Numbered from the stretch's first letter, positions 1-9,760 are shown. The stretch is 64,000 nucleotides of DNA from Spirosoma pollinicola (GCF_002831565.1 NZ_CP025096.1:6997014-7061013); one strand, 5' to 3'. The notes: generated by a model not told the origin, from the sequence alone. Made by a program: numbers and translations.

Positions 1-1
1 C

Positions 2-769
2 GGCCAGCAAACGATTCGACTAACACAAACGGCAGCCTATTTCGATAGTAGTACGCCAACGCCCGCTACCAGTGCAACGGTTACTGTAGTGGATAATGTC
101 GGTAAAACGTATCCGTTTTCGGACCCCGATAATGATGGTTACTACGTGTGGCAGCCAACGGGTAAAGACACGCTTGGGCATATAGGGCGCACCTATCAAC
201 TTACCATTGCCTATCAGGGAGATACCTACAAAGCCAGCTCGAAAATGAACCCTGTTCCGCCCGTCGATTCGCTCATTTTTGTCAAGAGAAAGCTTAATCC
301 GCTGTCTAAAACTGAAGGGTATCGGGCGGAGTTTTATGCGGTCGATATCCCAAACGAGGTTGATTATTATCGCATTCGATTCTTCAGAAACGGAGAATTA
401 CAGAGTGAACCGAACAACATTATCACATCACAGGACGGCGCGTTTCGGGGGGCAAGCACGGTCACGGATGGCTTAACGTTTATTGTTCCCATTCGGCGGT
501 CTATCAATCCAGACAGTTTGTATGCGCTTAATGATGTTGTGAAGGTCGAAGTACAATCTCTCACGTTAGATGCCTTTGACTTCTGGCAGCTACTCCGAAC
601 GCAGATCACGAACGGAGGGTTGTTTGCTACGCCTTCGGTAAATGTTCCAACTAATATTAGTAACACCAACGCCAACGGCCGGAAAGCAACGGGCTTCTTT
701 ATCACCTCGGCCGTGCGAAGCCGAACAGCGACAGTAAACGATGCCAATATTCGAGTGCGAGAAGATTAA
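2..769 (+). CDS. DUF4249 domain-containing protein, 5'-truncated by the window edge
   Basis: The frame is open from base 2, so this is the C-terminal 255 residues of a longer protein. The order seen is typical of DUF4249: an early A-T-V-T-V-x-D-x-x-G strand, a Y-x-L-x-I strand, a K-x-N-P-V-P-P-V-D-S segment, then V-E-V-Q-S-L ... F-W-x-L-L and the strongly conserved G-G-L-F-A-T-P-x-x-V-P-T-N-I block, ending in G-F-F. In Bacteroidota these are usually outer-membrane lipoproteins encoded beside a TonB-dependent receptor, which would lie upstream of the window. Molecular function is unknown. A GTG at base 89 is an internal codon, not the start. The gene converges on the next one with 65 bp between stops and no clear hairpin. 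Confidence 0.85.
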   Translation, partial: GQQTIRLTQTAAYFDSSTPTPATSATVTVVDNVGKTYPFSDPDNDGYYVWQPTGKDTLGHIGRTYQLTIAYQGDTYKASSKMNPVPPVDSLIFVKRKLNPLSKTEGYRAEFYAVDIPNEVDYYRIRFFRNGELQSEPNNIITSQDGAFRGASTVTDGLTFIVPIRRSINPDSLYALNDVVKVEVQSLTLDAFDFWQLLRTQITNGGLFATPSVNVPTNISNTNANGRKATGFFITSAVRSRTATVNDANIRVRED

Positions 770-834
770 GTTGCTTTCGAGAAGCGAGGCTCCAAAGCAG
801 CCTAACACAATATAATCCAAAATAACTTTATTCT

Positions 835-3465
835 TTACTTCGCCACGATCACTTTTTGGGTCAGCACTTGATCACCAACGGTCAGCCGAAGAAAATATAA
901 ACCTGCTGCCAGGTGACTGAGGTCGAGTGATTCGCTTAGTTTCCGACTATTCACATTGACTATTTTCTCGTGAAGAACCTGCCCGGTTTGGGCGACAACA
1001 TTAAGTTTCACATGGGTAACGGCATTGAGCAATGTGGCTTCCAACTGTAATAGGCCGGTCGTAACTGGATTGGGGTAAACGCTGAATATACTGGCACTGA
1101 TTGGCTCAACTCCCAGCACAATGGGGGCGGGAGGAGCCTGAATACGAAGATTATCAATAGCCCAACCCCAGCCGTAAGCCAATTGATCGGCCAGTAACCG
1201 AAAGCGAATCAGAATCTGGTCGCCCGCCCGAAAAAGGGTTTTCTGGTTTAGCAGAGGTATATCCCGATGCCGGTACAACGCCGGAACGCCTACCCTCGTT
1301 GAGTTTTGTTCACCCACCGCCCCAGTCGCCATGCTACTTTTGTAGGCGTTCAGCCAATCGGTTTTATCCGCCGAGCTATAGCCATCGAGTAGCGGCTTCC
1401 ACGTCAACCCATTGTCGGCAGAGCCTTCTACCACAACATAATCATAGAAATTTTTATCCCCTGGCTTACTGCCGGCGTCACCCGGCTCCACCAACACGAT
1501 CTCGTCGAATCGAATAACGGCACTATCGGGGTTGGCTTTTATCCGAATGGGCGACAGCAGTACGTACTCAGCATTGCTTTGGCTCTGAAAATCGGTACCG
1601 TTCCGGTATGGATGTTCCGAGTGAATAGCCGGGTCGCCAAATCCGGCGGGTGTAGTCTGGCTGAAACCATAGCTCACAAAATCGCTGGCTGTGGCGGCAT
1701 CGCTAAAGGTGTTTATATATTGATCGCGAACTGCCTGCTGCGCGACAACAGTCAGTGCATAATAGCCAGTTGCTGGACTGATAGCCTGGTTTTTGGCTTT
1801 TGATGAATCCCTCGCCACAATTCGGTACGTAATCTTATCCCCTACCTTGAGCGAATTTGCCGGAAAGTCGAGCCGGCTTACATAAACGCTATCATACGTG
1901 GTATTATTCACCGTTTGGCGGCTGTATCGCAACGGGCGGTTTGCCTGTGCCACCCCATTTACCTGATACTCGACATAGGCTGCGCTCAGGCCACTTCGGT
2001 CGTCGGTAATGCGGGCATAGATGGGTAAGCTGTCGGTTACTGCCCTCGAAAAAATACTATTTTTCGAGGGGCTGTATTGGATCGTTGGGGGCGTATTATC
2101 GGGGCCAATGTGTATTTGATACCAGGCTTGTGCGCCATTCATCAGCTTACCCGGATTTGTAAACGTGCGTCCCGAGGCATCCTGCGCCTGAAAATAGTAC
2201 CAGATATCGCCCTGTGCCTGTGCCGCCGGGAGGGTGTATTGATAGGTATCCGTTGTTCCTAATCGGCTTGGCGATACGGTCGTGGCTACTGTATCTTTCG
2301 CTGTCGGAGCCGTTTTGCGGTAAACCAGCCGGACCGAATTGGCGGTCAGAACCGTATCGCTAATAACCCGAACAGTGAACACAAAGTCTTTGACCTCTTC
2401 AGAATTCAGGATTGGCTCGTGTAGTACCGATGTCGTTTTCCATTCCAGATCAGTAAAGAAGGCCAACACCAGGGGACCGGGCGTGTGAATCGACTCAGCC
2501 CGCCCCAGCGAACTGGTCATCAGCGAGTTGATATCACCCGTAGGATAGGTCTCTTCACGTAAGTGATAAATACTTGTCGACCGATCGAACTGGGCTGGTG
2601 CATTTAGCCTCATTTTCTGGCCGGTTTGCTGACGTAAAATCGTTCCATTCAGAAATAGATCGCCCCCCGTTAATTGGCGGTTCAAGGGAATCGAGTTATT
2701 CGGATAATCGGTTTGCGATGTTACCAGTCGCTGTCGAAGGCCATTTTCAATAAAGTGGTCGTACACCGATGGCAGGTCGGCCAGGTATTGACCATCGCTC
2801 TGATCACCCTTATCACTTTTAACATTAAAGAAACCAATGAATCCTAATCCATGCGTCAGTTCATGCAACACCGCCGTTACCAGATCGGTCTGGCCTTTTG
2901 GGGTTTTCCCGTCTGTGCCGTAGTACCAGTCATTATTCCGGTTAAAATCGGCAATAATATCAGGATCGGTAGGGTTGTTAAGCTGGCGTCGGGCAATTTT
3001 CTCGGCCAGTGCCACCGGATAAAACGCGCGGGCTTTCTGACCACCATCAAAGCTATACTGATAGGACGCCGGCCCGGCAGAACCCAGTAAATTAGGCTCC
3101 TGCGAGACCCAATTTGCCTGGATTCGAATAGGCACCGACGACACAATCAGCGTCGACCAAATATCTACGGCATACTGAAAGGCTCGCTGTGCTTCGGGGG
3201 TAAAATTTCTGTAGGTAACAATAAATTGGGCCGTAGGGGCCATTGGGCGGCCTGATGGACTGTTACGTTTGAGGAAATCATCGGGCGCGGGTATGCGCGA
3301 CGGAGCATCATAGCCCGTTGAATAATAGCTACTTGTTGAGCCCGGCAGCGATTGGCTTGTCGGTTTCGTCAATAACTCATGCAGGGCTGATGTCTGCGCC
3401 AGCCCGGGATTCACGCTCAGTAGTCCGATTGCCAAAACCAATCGGGATACAGTCCAATAATTCAT
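835..3465 (-). CDS. Secreted metalloprotease-like protein with T9SS type A sorting domain
   Basis: 876 residues. The start is set at the ATG whose product begins with a clear signal peptide (M-N-Y-W-T-V ... G-L-A-Q); an earlier in-frame start would put 36 non-signal residues ahead of it. A H-E-L-T-H-G-L-G-F motif at about residues 201-209 supplies two zinc-ligand histidines and the catalytic glutamate of a zincin-type metalloprotease. The third-ligand position of HExxHxxGxxH is Gly (F-I-G). Beta-rich, Ig/FN3-like segments follow from about residue 360 to 620. The last about 75 residues (V-Y-P-N-P ... G-L-Y-F-L-R-L ... Q-K-V-I-V-A-K) are a type A T9SS sorting domain, so the protein should cross the outer membrane and be cleaved or anchored there. 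Substrate is unknown; peptidase activity is inferred. Confidence 0.85.
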   Translation of the reverse strand: MNYWTVSRLVLAIGLLSVNPGLAQTSALHELLTKPTSQSLPGSTSSYYSTGYDAPSRIPAPDDFLKRNSPSGRPMAPTAQFIVTYRNFTPEAQRAFQYAVDIWSTLIVSSVPIRIQANWVSQEPNLLGSAGPASYQYSFDGGQKARAFYPVALAEKIARRQLNNPTDPDIIADFNRNNDWYYGTDGKTPKGQTDLVTAVLHELTHGLGFIGFFNVKSDKGDQSDGQYLADLPSVYDHFIENGLRQRLVTSQTDYPNNSIPLNRQLTGGDLFLNGTILRQQTGQKMRLNAPAQFDRSTSIYHLREETYPTGDINSLMTSSLGRAESIHTPGPLVLAFFTDLEWKTTSVLHEPILNSEEVKDFVFTVRVISDTVLTANSVRLVYRKTAPTAKDTVATTVSPSRLGTTDTYQYTLPAAQAQGDIWYYFQAQDASGRTFTNPGKLMNGAQAWYQIHIGPDNTPPTIQYSPSKNSIFSRAVTDSLPIYARITDDRSGLSAAYVEYQVNGVAQANRPLRYSRQTVNNTTYDSVYVSRLDFPANSLKVGDKITYRIVARDSSKAKNQAISPATGYYALTVVAQQAVRDQYINTFSDAATASDFVSYGFSQTTPAGFGDPAIHSEHPYRNGTDFQSQSNAEYVLLSPIRIKANPDSAVIRFDEIVLVEPGDAGSKPGDKNFYDYVVVEGSADNGLTWKPLLDGYSSADKTDWLNAYKSSMATGAVGEQNSTRVGVPALYRHRDIPLLNQKTLFRAGDQILIRFRLLADQLAYGWGWAIDNLRIQAPPAPIVLGVEPISASIFSVYPNPVTTGLLQLEATLLNAVTHVKLNVVAQTGQVLHEKIVNVNSRKLSESLDLSHLAAGLYFLRLTVGDQVLTQKVIVAK

Positions 3466-3538
3466 ACGAACAGCTACAAGTCGGTCAAGTCGGTTTGTTA
3501 ACGACACAAAGTTCAGGGCTAAACGGTCACTAATGGCA

Positions 3539-3571
3539 CAAAAAAAGGGCCGTTTAGTAGTAAAACGGCCC
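3539..3571 (-). terminator. Intrinsic terminator after msrB
   Basis: A perfect 9-bp stem (GGGCCGTTT at 3547-3555 with AAACGGCCC at 3563-3571) is followed on the minus strand by seven T residues (A-run at 3540-3546). It lies 52 bp beyond the msrB stop and before the signal-peptide start of the T9SS gene, so it separates the two minus-strand units. Confidence 0.85.
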
Positions 3572-3623
3572 ACAATATGGGAAGATAATCGATTACAAAG
3601 CCAATCGGCAGGAGAGCCGCAAT

Positions 3624-4037
3624 TTATTCGGCATCAGCGGTACGCTTCAATACCAGCGAAACGGAATTTAGGCAGTAACGAAGACCGCCCGGCGGAGGGC
3701 CATCATTAAAAACGTGCCCCAGGTGGGCATCACAAATGTTGCACAGCACCTCAACGCGCGACATGCCGTAGCTGTTATCTTTTTCCAGCCGAACACGCTC
3801 TTCTTCGATGGGCTCGGTAAAACTGGGCCAACCCGTTCCTGACTCAAACTTGGTTTTCGATTCGAATAATTCCGTACCACAGCATACGCAGGCATAGGTG
3901 CCGGGCTCGTGGGCTTCGCAATACTCGCCCGAAAAAGCCCGCTCGGTCCCTTTTCCCCGCGCTACCCGATATTGTTCTGGTGTCAGTTGCTGCTGCCACT
4001 CTGCGTCAGATTTAATAACTTTCTGAATCATAGTCAT
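3624..4037 (-). CDS. msrB: Peptide-methionine (R)-S-oxide reductase
   Basis: 137 residues, the usual length of a stand-alone MsrB. It reduces the R-epimer of methionine sulfoxide in oxidised proteins, normally with thioredoxin as donor. Visible family marks are the two zinc CxxC pairs (C50-x-x-C53 and C99-x-x-C102), the G-T-G-W-P-S-F substrate motif, H-L-G-H-V-F-N-D-G, and the catalytic cysteine C122 in R-Y-C-L-N-S. There is no signal peptide, so it is cytoplasmic. A second ATG two codons downstream could be the true start. It is divergent from recQ with 54 bp between the start codons and has its own terminator. Confidence 0.95.
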   Translation of the reverse strand: MTMIQKVIKSDAEWQQQLTPEQYRVARGKGTERAFSGEYCEAHEPGTYACVCCGTELFESKTKFESGTGWPSFTEPIEEERVRLEKDNSYGMSRVEVLCNICDAHLGHVFNDGPPPGGLRYCLNSVSLVLKRTADAE

Positions 4038-4091
4038 TCCCGTTACGACGAACGTCTTTGTTTATAAATCTAAAACCGAAAGTACGCCGAT

Positions 4092-6074
4092 TTGTCTTTC
4101 ACCTACCGTAAATTTGTAACAACCAATGACAACCTATTGACCACCCGGCAGATTTTACAGCAATTTTGGGGTTACTCCACCTTCCGGCCCATGCAGGAAG
4201 ACGTGGTCGATACGGTATTGGCCCGGCAGGATTCGCTCGTGCTGATGCCAACCGGCGGAGGAAAATCCATCTGTTTTCAGGTGCCGACACTGGCCATGAA
4301 AGGCGTTTGCATTGTGGTAACGCCCCTCATTGCCCTGATGAAAGATCAAGTTGAGCAGTTGCGGAGACGGGGTATACCGGCAGCGGCAATTTACTCCGGT
4401 ATGCACTACCGTGAGATCGACACCGCCCTCGATAACTGCATTTACGGCAACACAAAATTTCTGTACGTCTCGCCCGAACGGCTTCGTACTGAGCTTGTTA
4501 TCGAGCGAACCAAGCAAATGACCGTCTGCCTGCTGGCCGTTGACGAAGCCCACTGTATTTCTGCCTGGGGGTATGATTTCCGGCCACCTTATCTGCAAAT
4601 CGCCGAGTTCCGCGAGCTCATTCCCGACACGCCGATTATTGCCCTGACCGCTTCGGCTACGCCCGATGTGCAAACCGATATTCTGGAAAAACTGGCCCTA
4701 AGAAACCCGCAGGTATTCCGGCAATCGTTTGCCCGGGCTAACCTGTCATATTCGGCGGTTCTGGAGGAAAATAAAGACGCTCGCCTGTTAAAAGTCCTGC
4801 AAAATGTACCGGGCTGCGCTATTATTTATGTCCGTAGCCGAAAGCAAACCCAAAACATAGCGCAGTGGCTTGTCCGTCAGGGTATTTCGGCCGATTTCTA
4901 CCACGCCGGGCTAACCAGCCTGCAACGCGCAGAAAAACAGGATGCCTGGATACAGAACAGGACACGGGTAATCGTAGCCACCAACGCCTTCGGGATGGGG
5001 ATTGACAAACCCGATGTGCGCGTGGTGGTGCATCTGGACGTGCCCGACTCCCTCGAAGCATACTATCAGGAAGCGGGCCGGGCCGGGCGGGATGGCCAAA
5101 AAGCCTATGCCGTAATGCTGTATACAAACGGCGATCTGGAGAATCTGCGATTTCGAACCGAACAGCTTTACCAGCCCGTCGAGATGTTGCGCCGGGTGTA
5201 TCAGGCCATTGCCAACTACACGGCGGTGCCTGTTGGCGGGGGGGAGTTTACCAGTTATGATTTCGATTTAAGTGCGTTCACGAACACCTTTAACCTACCA
5301 CCACAGGAAACGCACTACGCCCTGAAACAGCTTCAGCTGGAGGGATTTATTCAACTAAACGAGAATTACTACCACCCATCCCGGCTCACCATTATACTGG
5401 ACAACAGGCAGTTGTACGAATTCCAGGTATTGAATCCGCGTTTTGATTCATTCCTCAAATTACTGTTACGGCTTTATGGGGGCGAATTATTTACGGATTT
5501 CATTACGATCTCCGAATCGACGCTGGCACGTGCTTTTCATATAAACCAGCCCGAAATTGAGGAGATGCTGGAGCAACTACATCAGCGCAATGTGGTTATC
5601 TACGAGAAACAAAAGGACAAACCTCAGTTAACTTATTTGTCGCCCCGGCTCGATGCGCCGTCGCTGCCTGTCAACGTGCAGGAATTGAACCGACGCAAGG
5701 AGCTGGCAATGCGAAAAGTGCAGTCGGCCATCCTCTATACCGAACACCCAACGCAGTGCCGAAGTCGACTCTTGCAGGCTTATTTTGGCGAAAAACCCGG
5801 CGCCGAGACGTCGGACCGCGATACGTCGGACCGTGCGTGCGGCATTTGTGACAACTGTATCAAGAGAAAGAAAAAAGCGGACGTTACGTCTTCGGTAGTG
5901 CGGGAGCAGGTGCGCGATTATGTAGCATTGGCAAATGGCCCCGGTGTGTCGCCCAAGCAGCTTTCGTATCATTTCGCCCAAACCGACGCCGACACGCTCA
6001 CCCAAACGCTGAAGATGATGTTGGCCGAAGAGGAAATTCAATACAACAAAAACGGCAATCTGACACTGAAATAA
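4092..6074 (+). CDS. recQ: RecQ-family ATP-dependent DNA helicase
   Basis: 660 residues if translation starts at the TTG at 4092. The frame is closed upstream by a TAA at 4071, and the first ATG (residue 34) falls inside the conserved F-R-P-x-Q motif 0, so a non-ATG start is required. Motif I is T-G-G-G-K-S (54-59) and motif II D-E-A-H (151-154); the second RecA domain ends in the Y-x-Q-E-x-G-R-A-G-R-D-G motif VI. A four-cysteine RecQ zinc-binding region (C-R-S-R-L-L ... C-G-I-C-D-N-C) follows near residues 555-595, then a winged-helix-like end. No HRDC domain is evident. It unwinds DNA 3'-5' in recombination repair and replication restart. It is monocistronic and converges on the CBM9-like gene. 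Confidence 0.93.
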   Translation: MSFTYRKFVTTNDNLLTTRQILQQFWGYSTFRPMQEDVVDTVLARQDSLVLMPTGGGKSICFQVPTLAMKGVCIVVTPLIALMKDQVEQLRRRGIPAAAIYSGMHYREIDTALDNCIYGNTKFLYVSPERLRTELVIERTKQMTVCLLAVDEAHCISAWGYDFRPPYLQIAEFRELIPDTPIIALTASATPDVQTDILEKLALRNPQVFRQSFARANLSYSAVLEENKDARLLKVLQNVPGCAIIYVRSRKQTQNIAQWLVRQGISADFYHAGLTSLQRAEKQDAWIQNRTRVIVATNAFGMGIDKPDVRVVVHLDVPDSLEAYYQEAGRAGRDGQKAYAVMLYTNGDLENLRFRTEQLYQPVEMLRRVYQAIANYTAVPVGGGEFTSYDFDLSAFTNTFNLPPQETHYALKQLQLEGFIQLNENYYHPSRLTIILDNRQLYEFQVLNPRFDSFLKLLLRLYGGELFTDFITISESTLARAFHINQPEIEEMLEQLHQRNVVIYEKQKDKPQLTYLSPRLDAPSLPVNVQELNRRKELAMRKVQSAILYTEHPTQCRSRLLQAYFGEKPGAETSDRDTSDRACGICDNCIKRKKKADVTSSVVREQVRDYVALANGPGVSPKQLSYHFAQTDADTLTQTLKMMLAEEEIQYNKNGNLTLK

Positions 6075-6113
6075 GCATCTTACCACAAACCGCTCTTTCA
6101 TTCTATAGCTAAT

Positions 6114-6908
6114 TTACTCGTCGAATCGTACTCGGCTCCATTTCTCGGGTTGATGGGTATCGTATACTCCATGTGGCGTCATAACCATAGCCGGATGCGG
6201 CTGAACTTCTGTACCCGATACCATTAATTTCTGAAATCGCCCCAACAGCATGCGCCACTCATCGCCCGCTTTTGGAGGCAGGTTTCGACCGTTAGCCAGT
6301 AGCGCCAGACTGTTCCAGGGAATGGCGATTTCAAGTGTCCAGCCGGTATCTATATCGGTGTTATCGTTTAACGTGCCGTCAATGTGAACGGCCGTTTCCA
6401 AAGCCGGCATATCGTAGTTCAGAAAGGCCCACCGTAGACCACGGGGGTGTGTACCGTACCAGAACGATGGGCCACTGCGGTCAAGATCTCCGCCAAAAGT
6501 CAATGCCTGTGGCTGATGTACATCAAACTGTGGCACATCAAATCGGCTGCCCCGCTGGTAAGCATCCTTCCAGATAAAAAATACCTCGTAAAGCGTATTT
6601 CGGGCGTTTACTTCTAATTCGTAATAGCAATCTCCCCCATCAATGAACAGCTCAAGGTCGTTTTCGAGAAAGATAATCGAATCGCGTTCGGTCAAGTGAG
6701 CTTCTATAAAGGGCTCCTCAGCTCGAAACCCTACATACAAATGTGTATCATTCCAGAGGATGGCCGCTTTGGTGTCATATAGGCCCGGATCGCCCGTTAC
6801 CATATCCACAAAGCGATGACTCCAGACCGCATTTTGCCAAACGGGTTTTGTCAGATCCCCGTCAATAGTTATTAAGTCGGTGATTTTATTAGCAGTATAA
6901 TTGAGCAT
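6114..6908 (-). CDS. CBM9-like carbohydrate-binding family protein
   Basis: 264 residues, apparently a single beta-sandwich of the carbohydrate-binding module 9 type found alone in many Bacteroidota. Family-like features are the opening I-D-G-D-L-T-K-P-V-W, the A-A-I-L-W-N-D-T-H-L-Y-V-G-F strand pair, N-D-L-E-L-F-I-D-G-G-D-x-Y-Y-E-L-E-V-N-A, and T-G-W-T-L-E-I-A-I-P-W. No signal peptide is seen at the chosen ATG, so location is uncertain. It may bind sugars or be a domain re-used for another role; no catalytic residues can be assigned. It is convergent with recQ. Confidence 0.75.
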   Translation of the reverse strand: MLNYTANKITDLITIDGDLTKPVWQNAVWSHRFVDMVTGDPGLYDTKAAILWNDTHLYVGFRAEEPFIEAHLTERDSIIFLENDLELFIDGGDCYYELEVNARNTLYEVFFIWKDAYQRGSRFDVPQFDVHQPQALTFGGDLDRSGPSFWYGTHPRGLRWAFLNYDMPALETAVHIDGTLNDNTDIDTGWTLEIAIPWNSLALLANGRNLPPKAGDEWRMLLGRFQKLMVSGTEVQPHPAMVMTPHGVYDTHQPEKWSRVRFDE

Positions 6909-7065
6909 ACTAAACTGGAGGTTAACAGTGTAAACCTAAAAAATAAAGAAGTATACAGCCCGAACGCCGGTTGTGTATTATGGCAATTTAGTAGTTGAAG
7001 CGTGAAGGCGCCTTATGCTTGTCTACCGATGTAAAGTTGATATGTCCCAACCTTTAACTGCTGCC

Positions 7066-8400
7066 ATGAAGACAAATAAGTCAATCGTAAGAATACTGGT
7101 GTCAGGCCTTTTATTTAGTATGAGTCTGGCAGCCTGTTCCACCAAAAAAGAGACTACCCAAACGGTCAGGGTAACGCCCGATTACAAACTTATTCCGGCA
7201 AAAAAAATGCTGTTCAACTCGTTTGTTGATTGCAATATGGCTGAAGTCTGGGTAGGCGATACCTTCCGAATTTTTCCGGGTAAATACGGTGAAGACCCCC
7301 TTTGGGGAAACGCCCGCGACCTGAAGTATACTGATGGCGCAAACGCGGAGGAAACATTTGCCCGTAAAGGAACGGACTTTATCGAGCCCAAAATGCCGAA
7401 AAATGCCCCCGTTGGTTTGCCGGGTGTACACGGTGCCGTTTGGTTCGAAACGGTTTATCAGGACAGTACCGACAAATCCGGAAAAACGCTCTATGCCGTT
7501 TATCACAACGAAAATTACCCTGCCACCCTACCCTTCGATCCAAAGACCGGCGAAGGCTATAAAGCCGACAACTGGCCTCAGGGAATAACCGGCCCCACTT
7601 CGCCAGCCGCCGTTTGTCGGATTGGTATTATGAAATCAACCAATGGTGGGAAGGCGTGGGAGAATAAAGGAATTTTTATCGAGGATCTACAAGCCCGGAT
7701 GATTCTAAAACCGCACAACACATCCAAAACGTTTGCCGGTGGCGTAGGCGACCCATCGGCTGTGGCAAGTGGCGAGTATCTGTATTTGTTTTATGGGGAA
7801 TATGGCTATCCGGGTCAGTATGACGGCAAACGTTATGATCCAAAAAAGGAATCGAGTGGACAATGCATCAGTGTTGCCCGAATTCGCCTGAGCGATCTCG
7901 ACAACCCCGCAGGAAAAGCCCGCCGATGGGATGGTAACGGATTCAATGCGCCTTACAACGGAATTGGCGCACCCATTGCATCGTTACAAATTCCCGAAAA
8001 CGCGGGGGGCGGCCCGGCGTCATCACCTAAAGGCAGTTTTTACTGGGGACCGTCTGTTAGCTGGAACACCTACCTTCGTTGCTGGGTTATGCTCATGGGC
8101 AAAGCCGTTGGTCCATCGTGGGCGGGTAGTAGTATTCATATTTCGTTCAATACAAACCGGGATCTGGGCGAAGCACTCCAGTCGCAGCAATGGTCGAAAC
8201 CTAAACTACTGCTGGATAAACCGGGATTTTTTCTGTGGTATCCTTCGTTGCAGCCAATGAATACGCCGGAAGATATTGCTCAAAAAAATACCTGCCTGCG
8301 GTTAGGGAAACGGGCAAGGTTGTTTGTTAAGAACATCAAACCCGAAAAAAGCGAGTACCTGTCCGAATACATCCTTGAATTCAGCGGGGACACTAACTAG
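7066..8400 (+). CDS. Lipoprotein, probable glycosidase-like beta-propeller
   Basis: 444 residues from the ATG at 7066, whose product has a lipoprotein signal ending in L-A-A-C-S; an in-frame ATG-less extension upstream lacks signal character. The body contains repeated W/Y-rich strands, S-T-N-G-G-K-A-W-E-N-K-G (an Asp-box/sialidase-like turn), G-D-P-S-A-V and G-P-S-V-S-W-N, which suggest a five-bladed propeller like those of GH43 or sialidase-type enzymes. I do not recognise a specific family and cannot assign catalytic residues. It is followed after six bases by a membrane metallophosphoesterase, so the two are probably co-transcribed. Confidence 0.65.
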   Translation: MKTNKSIVRILVSGLLFSMSLAACSTKKETTQTVRVTPDYKLIPAKKMLFNSFVDCNMAEVWVGDTFRIFPGKYGEDPLWGNARDLKYTDGANAEETFARKGTDFIEPKMPKNAPVGLPGVHGAVWFETVYQDSTDKSGKTLYAVYHNENYPATLPFDPKTGEGYKADNWPQGITGPTSPAAVCRIGIMKSTNGGKAWENKGIFIEDLQARMILKPHNTSKTFAGGVGDPSAVASGEYLYLFYGEYGYPGQYDGKRYDPKKESSGQCISVARIRLSDLDNPAGKARRWDGNGFNAPYNGIGAPIASLQIPENAGGGPASSPKGSFYWGPSVSWNTYLRCWVMLMGKAVGPSWAGSSIHISFNTNRDLGEALQSQQWSKPKLLLDKPGFFLWYPSLQPMNTPEDIAQKNTCLRLGKRARLFVKNIKPEKSEYLSEYILEFSGDTN

Positions 8401-8406
8401 AAATAA

Positions 8407-9687
8407 ATGAATCGTTCTGTCTTATTTTTTATTCTTCCCGCTATCCTGCTGTTGATAGACTGGTATGTTTTTCAGGCGGTTAAGACCCTCAGCCGATCGG
8501 CTACAGAAGGCACACAGCGCATCATTGCCATTGCCTTTTGGGGGTTTACAGCGGTTTCGTTGCTGCTATACGTAATCATGCAGCTGCTTCCCCCCGACTC
8601 TATCAGCCGCAACACACGCACGTTTTTATGGGCATTTATCGCAATCCCGTATTTCTCGAAAATCTTTGCGGTGCTTATTATTTTGATCGACGACATCGGC
8701 CGGTTTTTTCGGTGGATTGTTTCGCTCTTCTATAAGCCTGAAGTGCAGGAAGCAGTTGAAGACACGACTCGCAAAACCATGCCCGCTACAGATACGATTA
8801 CCCGATCTGACTTTTTAATGAAAACAGCGCTGGTCGTAGGTACTGTGCCATTGGTTGGTTTTACCTGGGGTATATTGTCTGGAGCACATGACTACCGTAT
8901 CCGGCGTATTAAACTACCATTAAAAAATCTGCCGTCTGGTTTTAATGGGATGACCATTGCCCAGATTTCAGATATTCACTCTGGTAGTTTTTTCAACAAA
9001 ACCGCCGTAAAAGGGGGCGTCGAAATGCTCCTCGGCCAAAAGCCCGACATGGTATTTTTTACCGGCGACCTGGTGAATAGCCACGCAGATGAGGTGAATA
9101 CATATATCGACGTATTCAACAAAGTAAAGGCGCCCCTTGGTGTTTATTCAACCCTGGGTAATCACGATTATGGCAAGTATGTGCAATGGCCCAGTGCTCA
9201 GGCCGAGCGGCAAAATGTGCTGAACGTCATTGCAGCTCACAAGCAAATGGGCTGGAATATTATGCTGGATGAAAATAAGATTCTGGAACAGAACGGCGAT
9301 AAAATCGCGCTCATTGGCGTTCAGAACCTCGGCTTTGGTCCGGCGGCACTTCGGGCAGGTGATCTTGCCAAAGCCTACAAAGGCACTGAAGACTACCCGG
9401 TAAAGCTGTTGCTCTCGCACGATCCAACCCATTGGGATGCCGAAGTCCGTCCGAAATACAAGGATATAGATGTTCAGTTTAGCGGCCATACACACGGTGC
9501 ACAGTTTGGCGTTGACCTCGGCGATGTAAAATGGAGTCCGGCACAGTACTTCTACAAGCAATGGGCTGGCCTGTATCAGGACGGAGACCAACGACTGTAT
9601 GTGAACCGGGGCTATGGCTACATCGGCTATCCCGGACGAGTAGGCATCCTGCCGGAGATCACTATTTTTGAGTTAGTGAAAGCCTGA
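8407..9687 (+). CDS. Membrane-anchored metallophosphoesterase
   Basis: 426 residues. Three hydrophobic helices (about 4-22, 39-60, 72-96) and a fourth near 139-157 precede a calcineurin-like phosphoesterase domain. Its metal-binding motifs are visible in order: D189-I-H191 in I-S-D-I-H-S-G, G-D-L-V-N-S-H at about 220, G251-N-H-D254, and S-G-H-T-H-G near residue 363. Such YkuE/YaeI-like proteins are thought to hydrolyse phosphoesters at the membrane; the substrate here is unknown. It starts six bases after the preceding lipoprotein gene. A 10-bp inverted repeat follows 33 bp downstream. Confidence 0.88.
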   Translation: MNRSVLFFILPAILLLIDWYVFQAVKTLSRSATEGTQRIIAIAFWGFTAVSLLLYVIMQLLPPDSISRNTRTFLWAFIAIPYFSKIFAVLIILIDDIGRFFRWIVSLFYKPEVQEAVEDTTRKTMPATDTITRSDFLMKTALVVGTVPLVGFTWGILSGAHDYRIRRIKLPLKNLPSGFNGMTIAQISDIHSGSFFNKTAVKGGVEMLLGQKPDMVFFTGDLVNSHADEVNTYIDVFNKVKAPLGVYSTLGNHDYGKYVQWPSAQAERQNVLNVIAAHKQMGWNIMLDENKILEQNGDKIALIGVQNLGFGPAALRAGDLAKAYKGTEDYPVKLLLSHDPTHWDAEVRPKYKDIDVQFSGHTHGAQFGVDLGDVKWSPAQYFYKQWAGLYQDGDQRLYVNRGYGYIGYPGRVGILPEITIFELVKA

Positions 9688-9720
9688 GCAATCTATAAAT
9701 TATATGTATTGACATCAATT

Positions 9721-9760
9721 ATTGGGTAAGTTGGTTGCAAATTGTATCAGCTTACCCAAT
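9721..9760. repeat. 10-bp inverted repeat between phosphoesterase and hydrolase genes
   Basis: ATTGGGTAAG (9721-9730) and CTTACCCAAT (9751-9760) are exact reverse complements with a 20-base spacer. It could be a weak transcript end for the phosphoesterase or an operator for the hydrolase that starts at 9822; no T-run follows, so the role is open. Confidence 0.5.

Noticed and set aside
367..747. 126-codon antisense frame over the DUF4249 gene
   Set aside because: The sense frame has full family features; antisense product lacks any.
4155..4673. 172-codon antisense frame within recQ
   Set aside because: Shadow of a well-supported helicase gene; no domain of its own. The same holds for the other long antisense frames over recF, trp genes and the RND pump.
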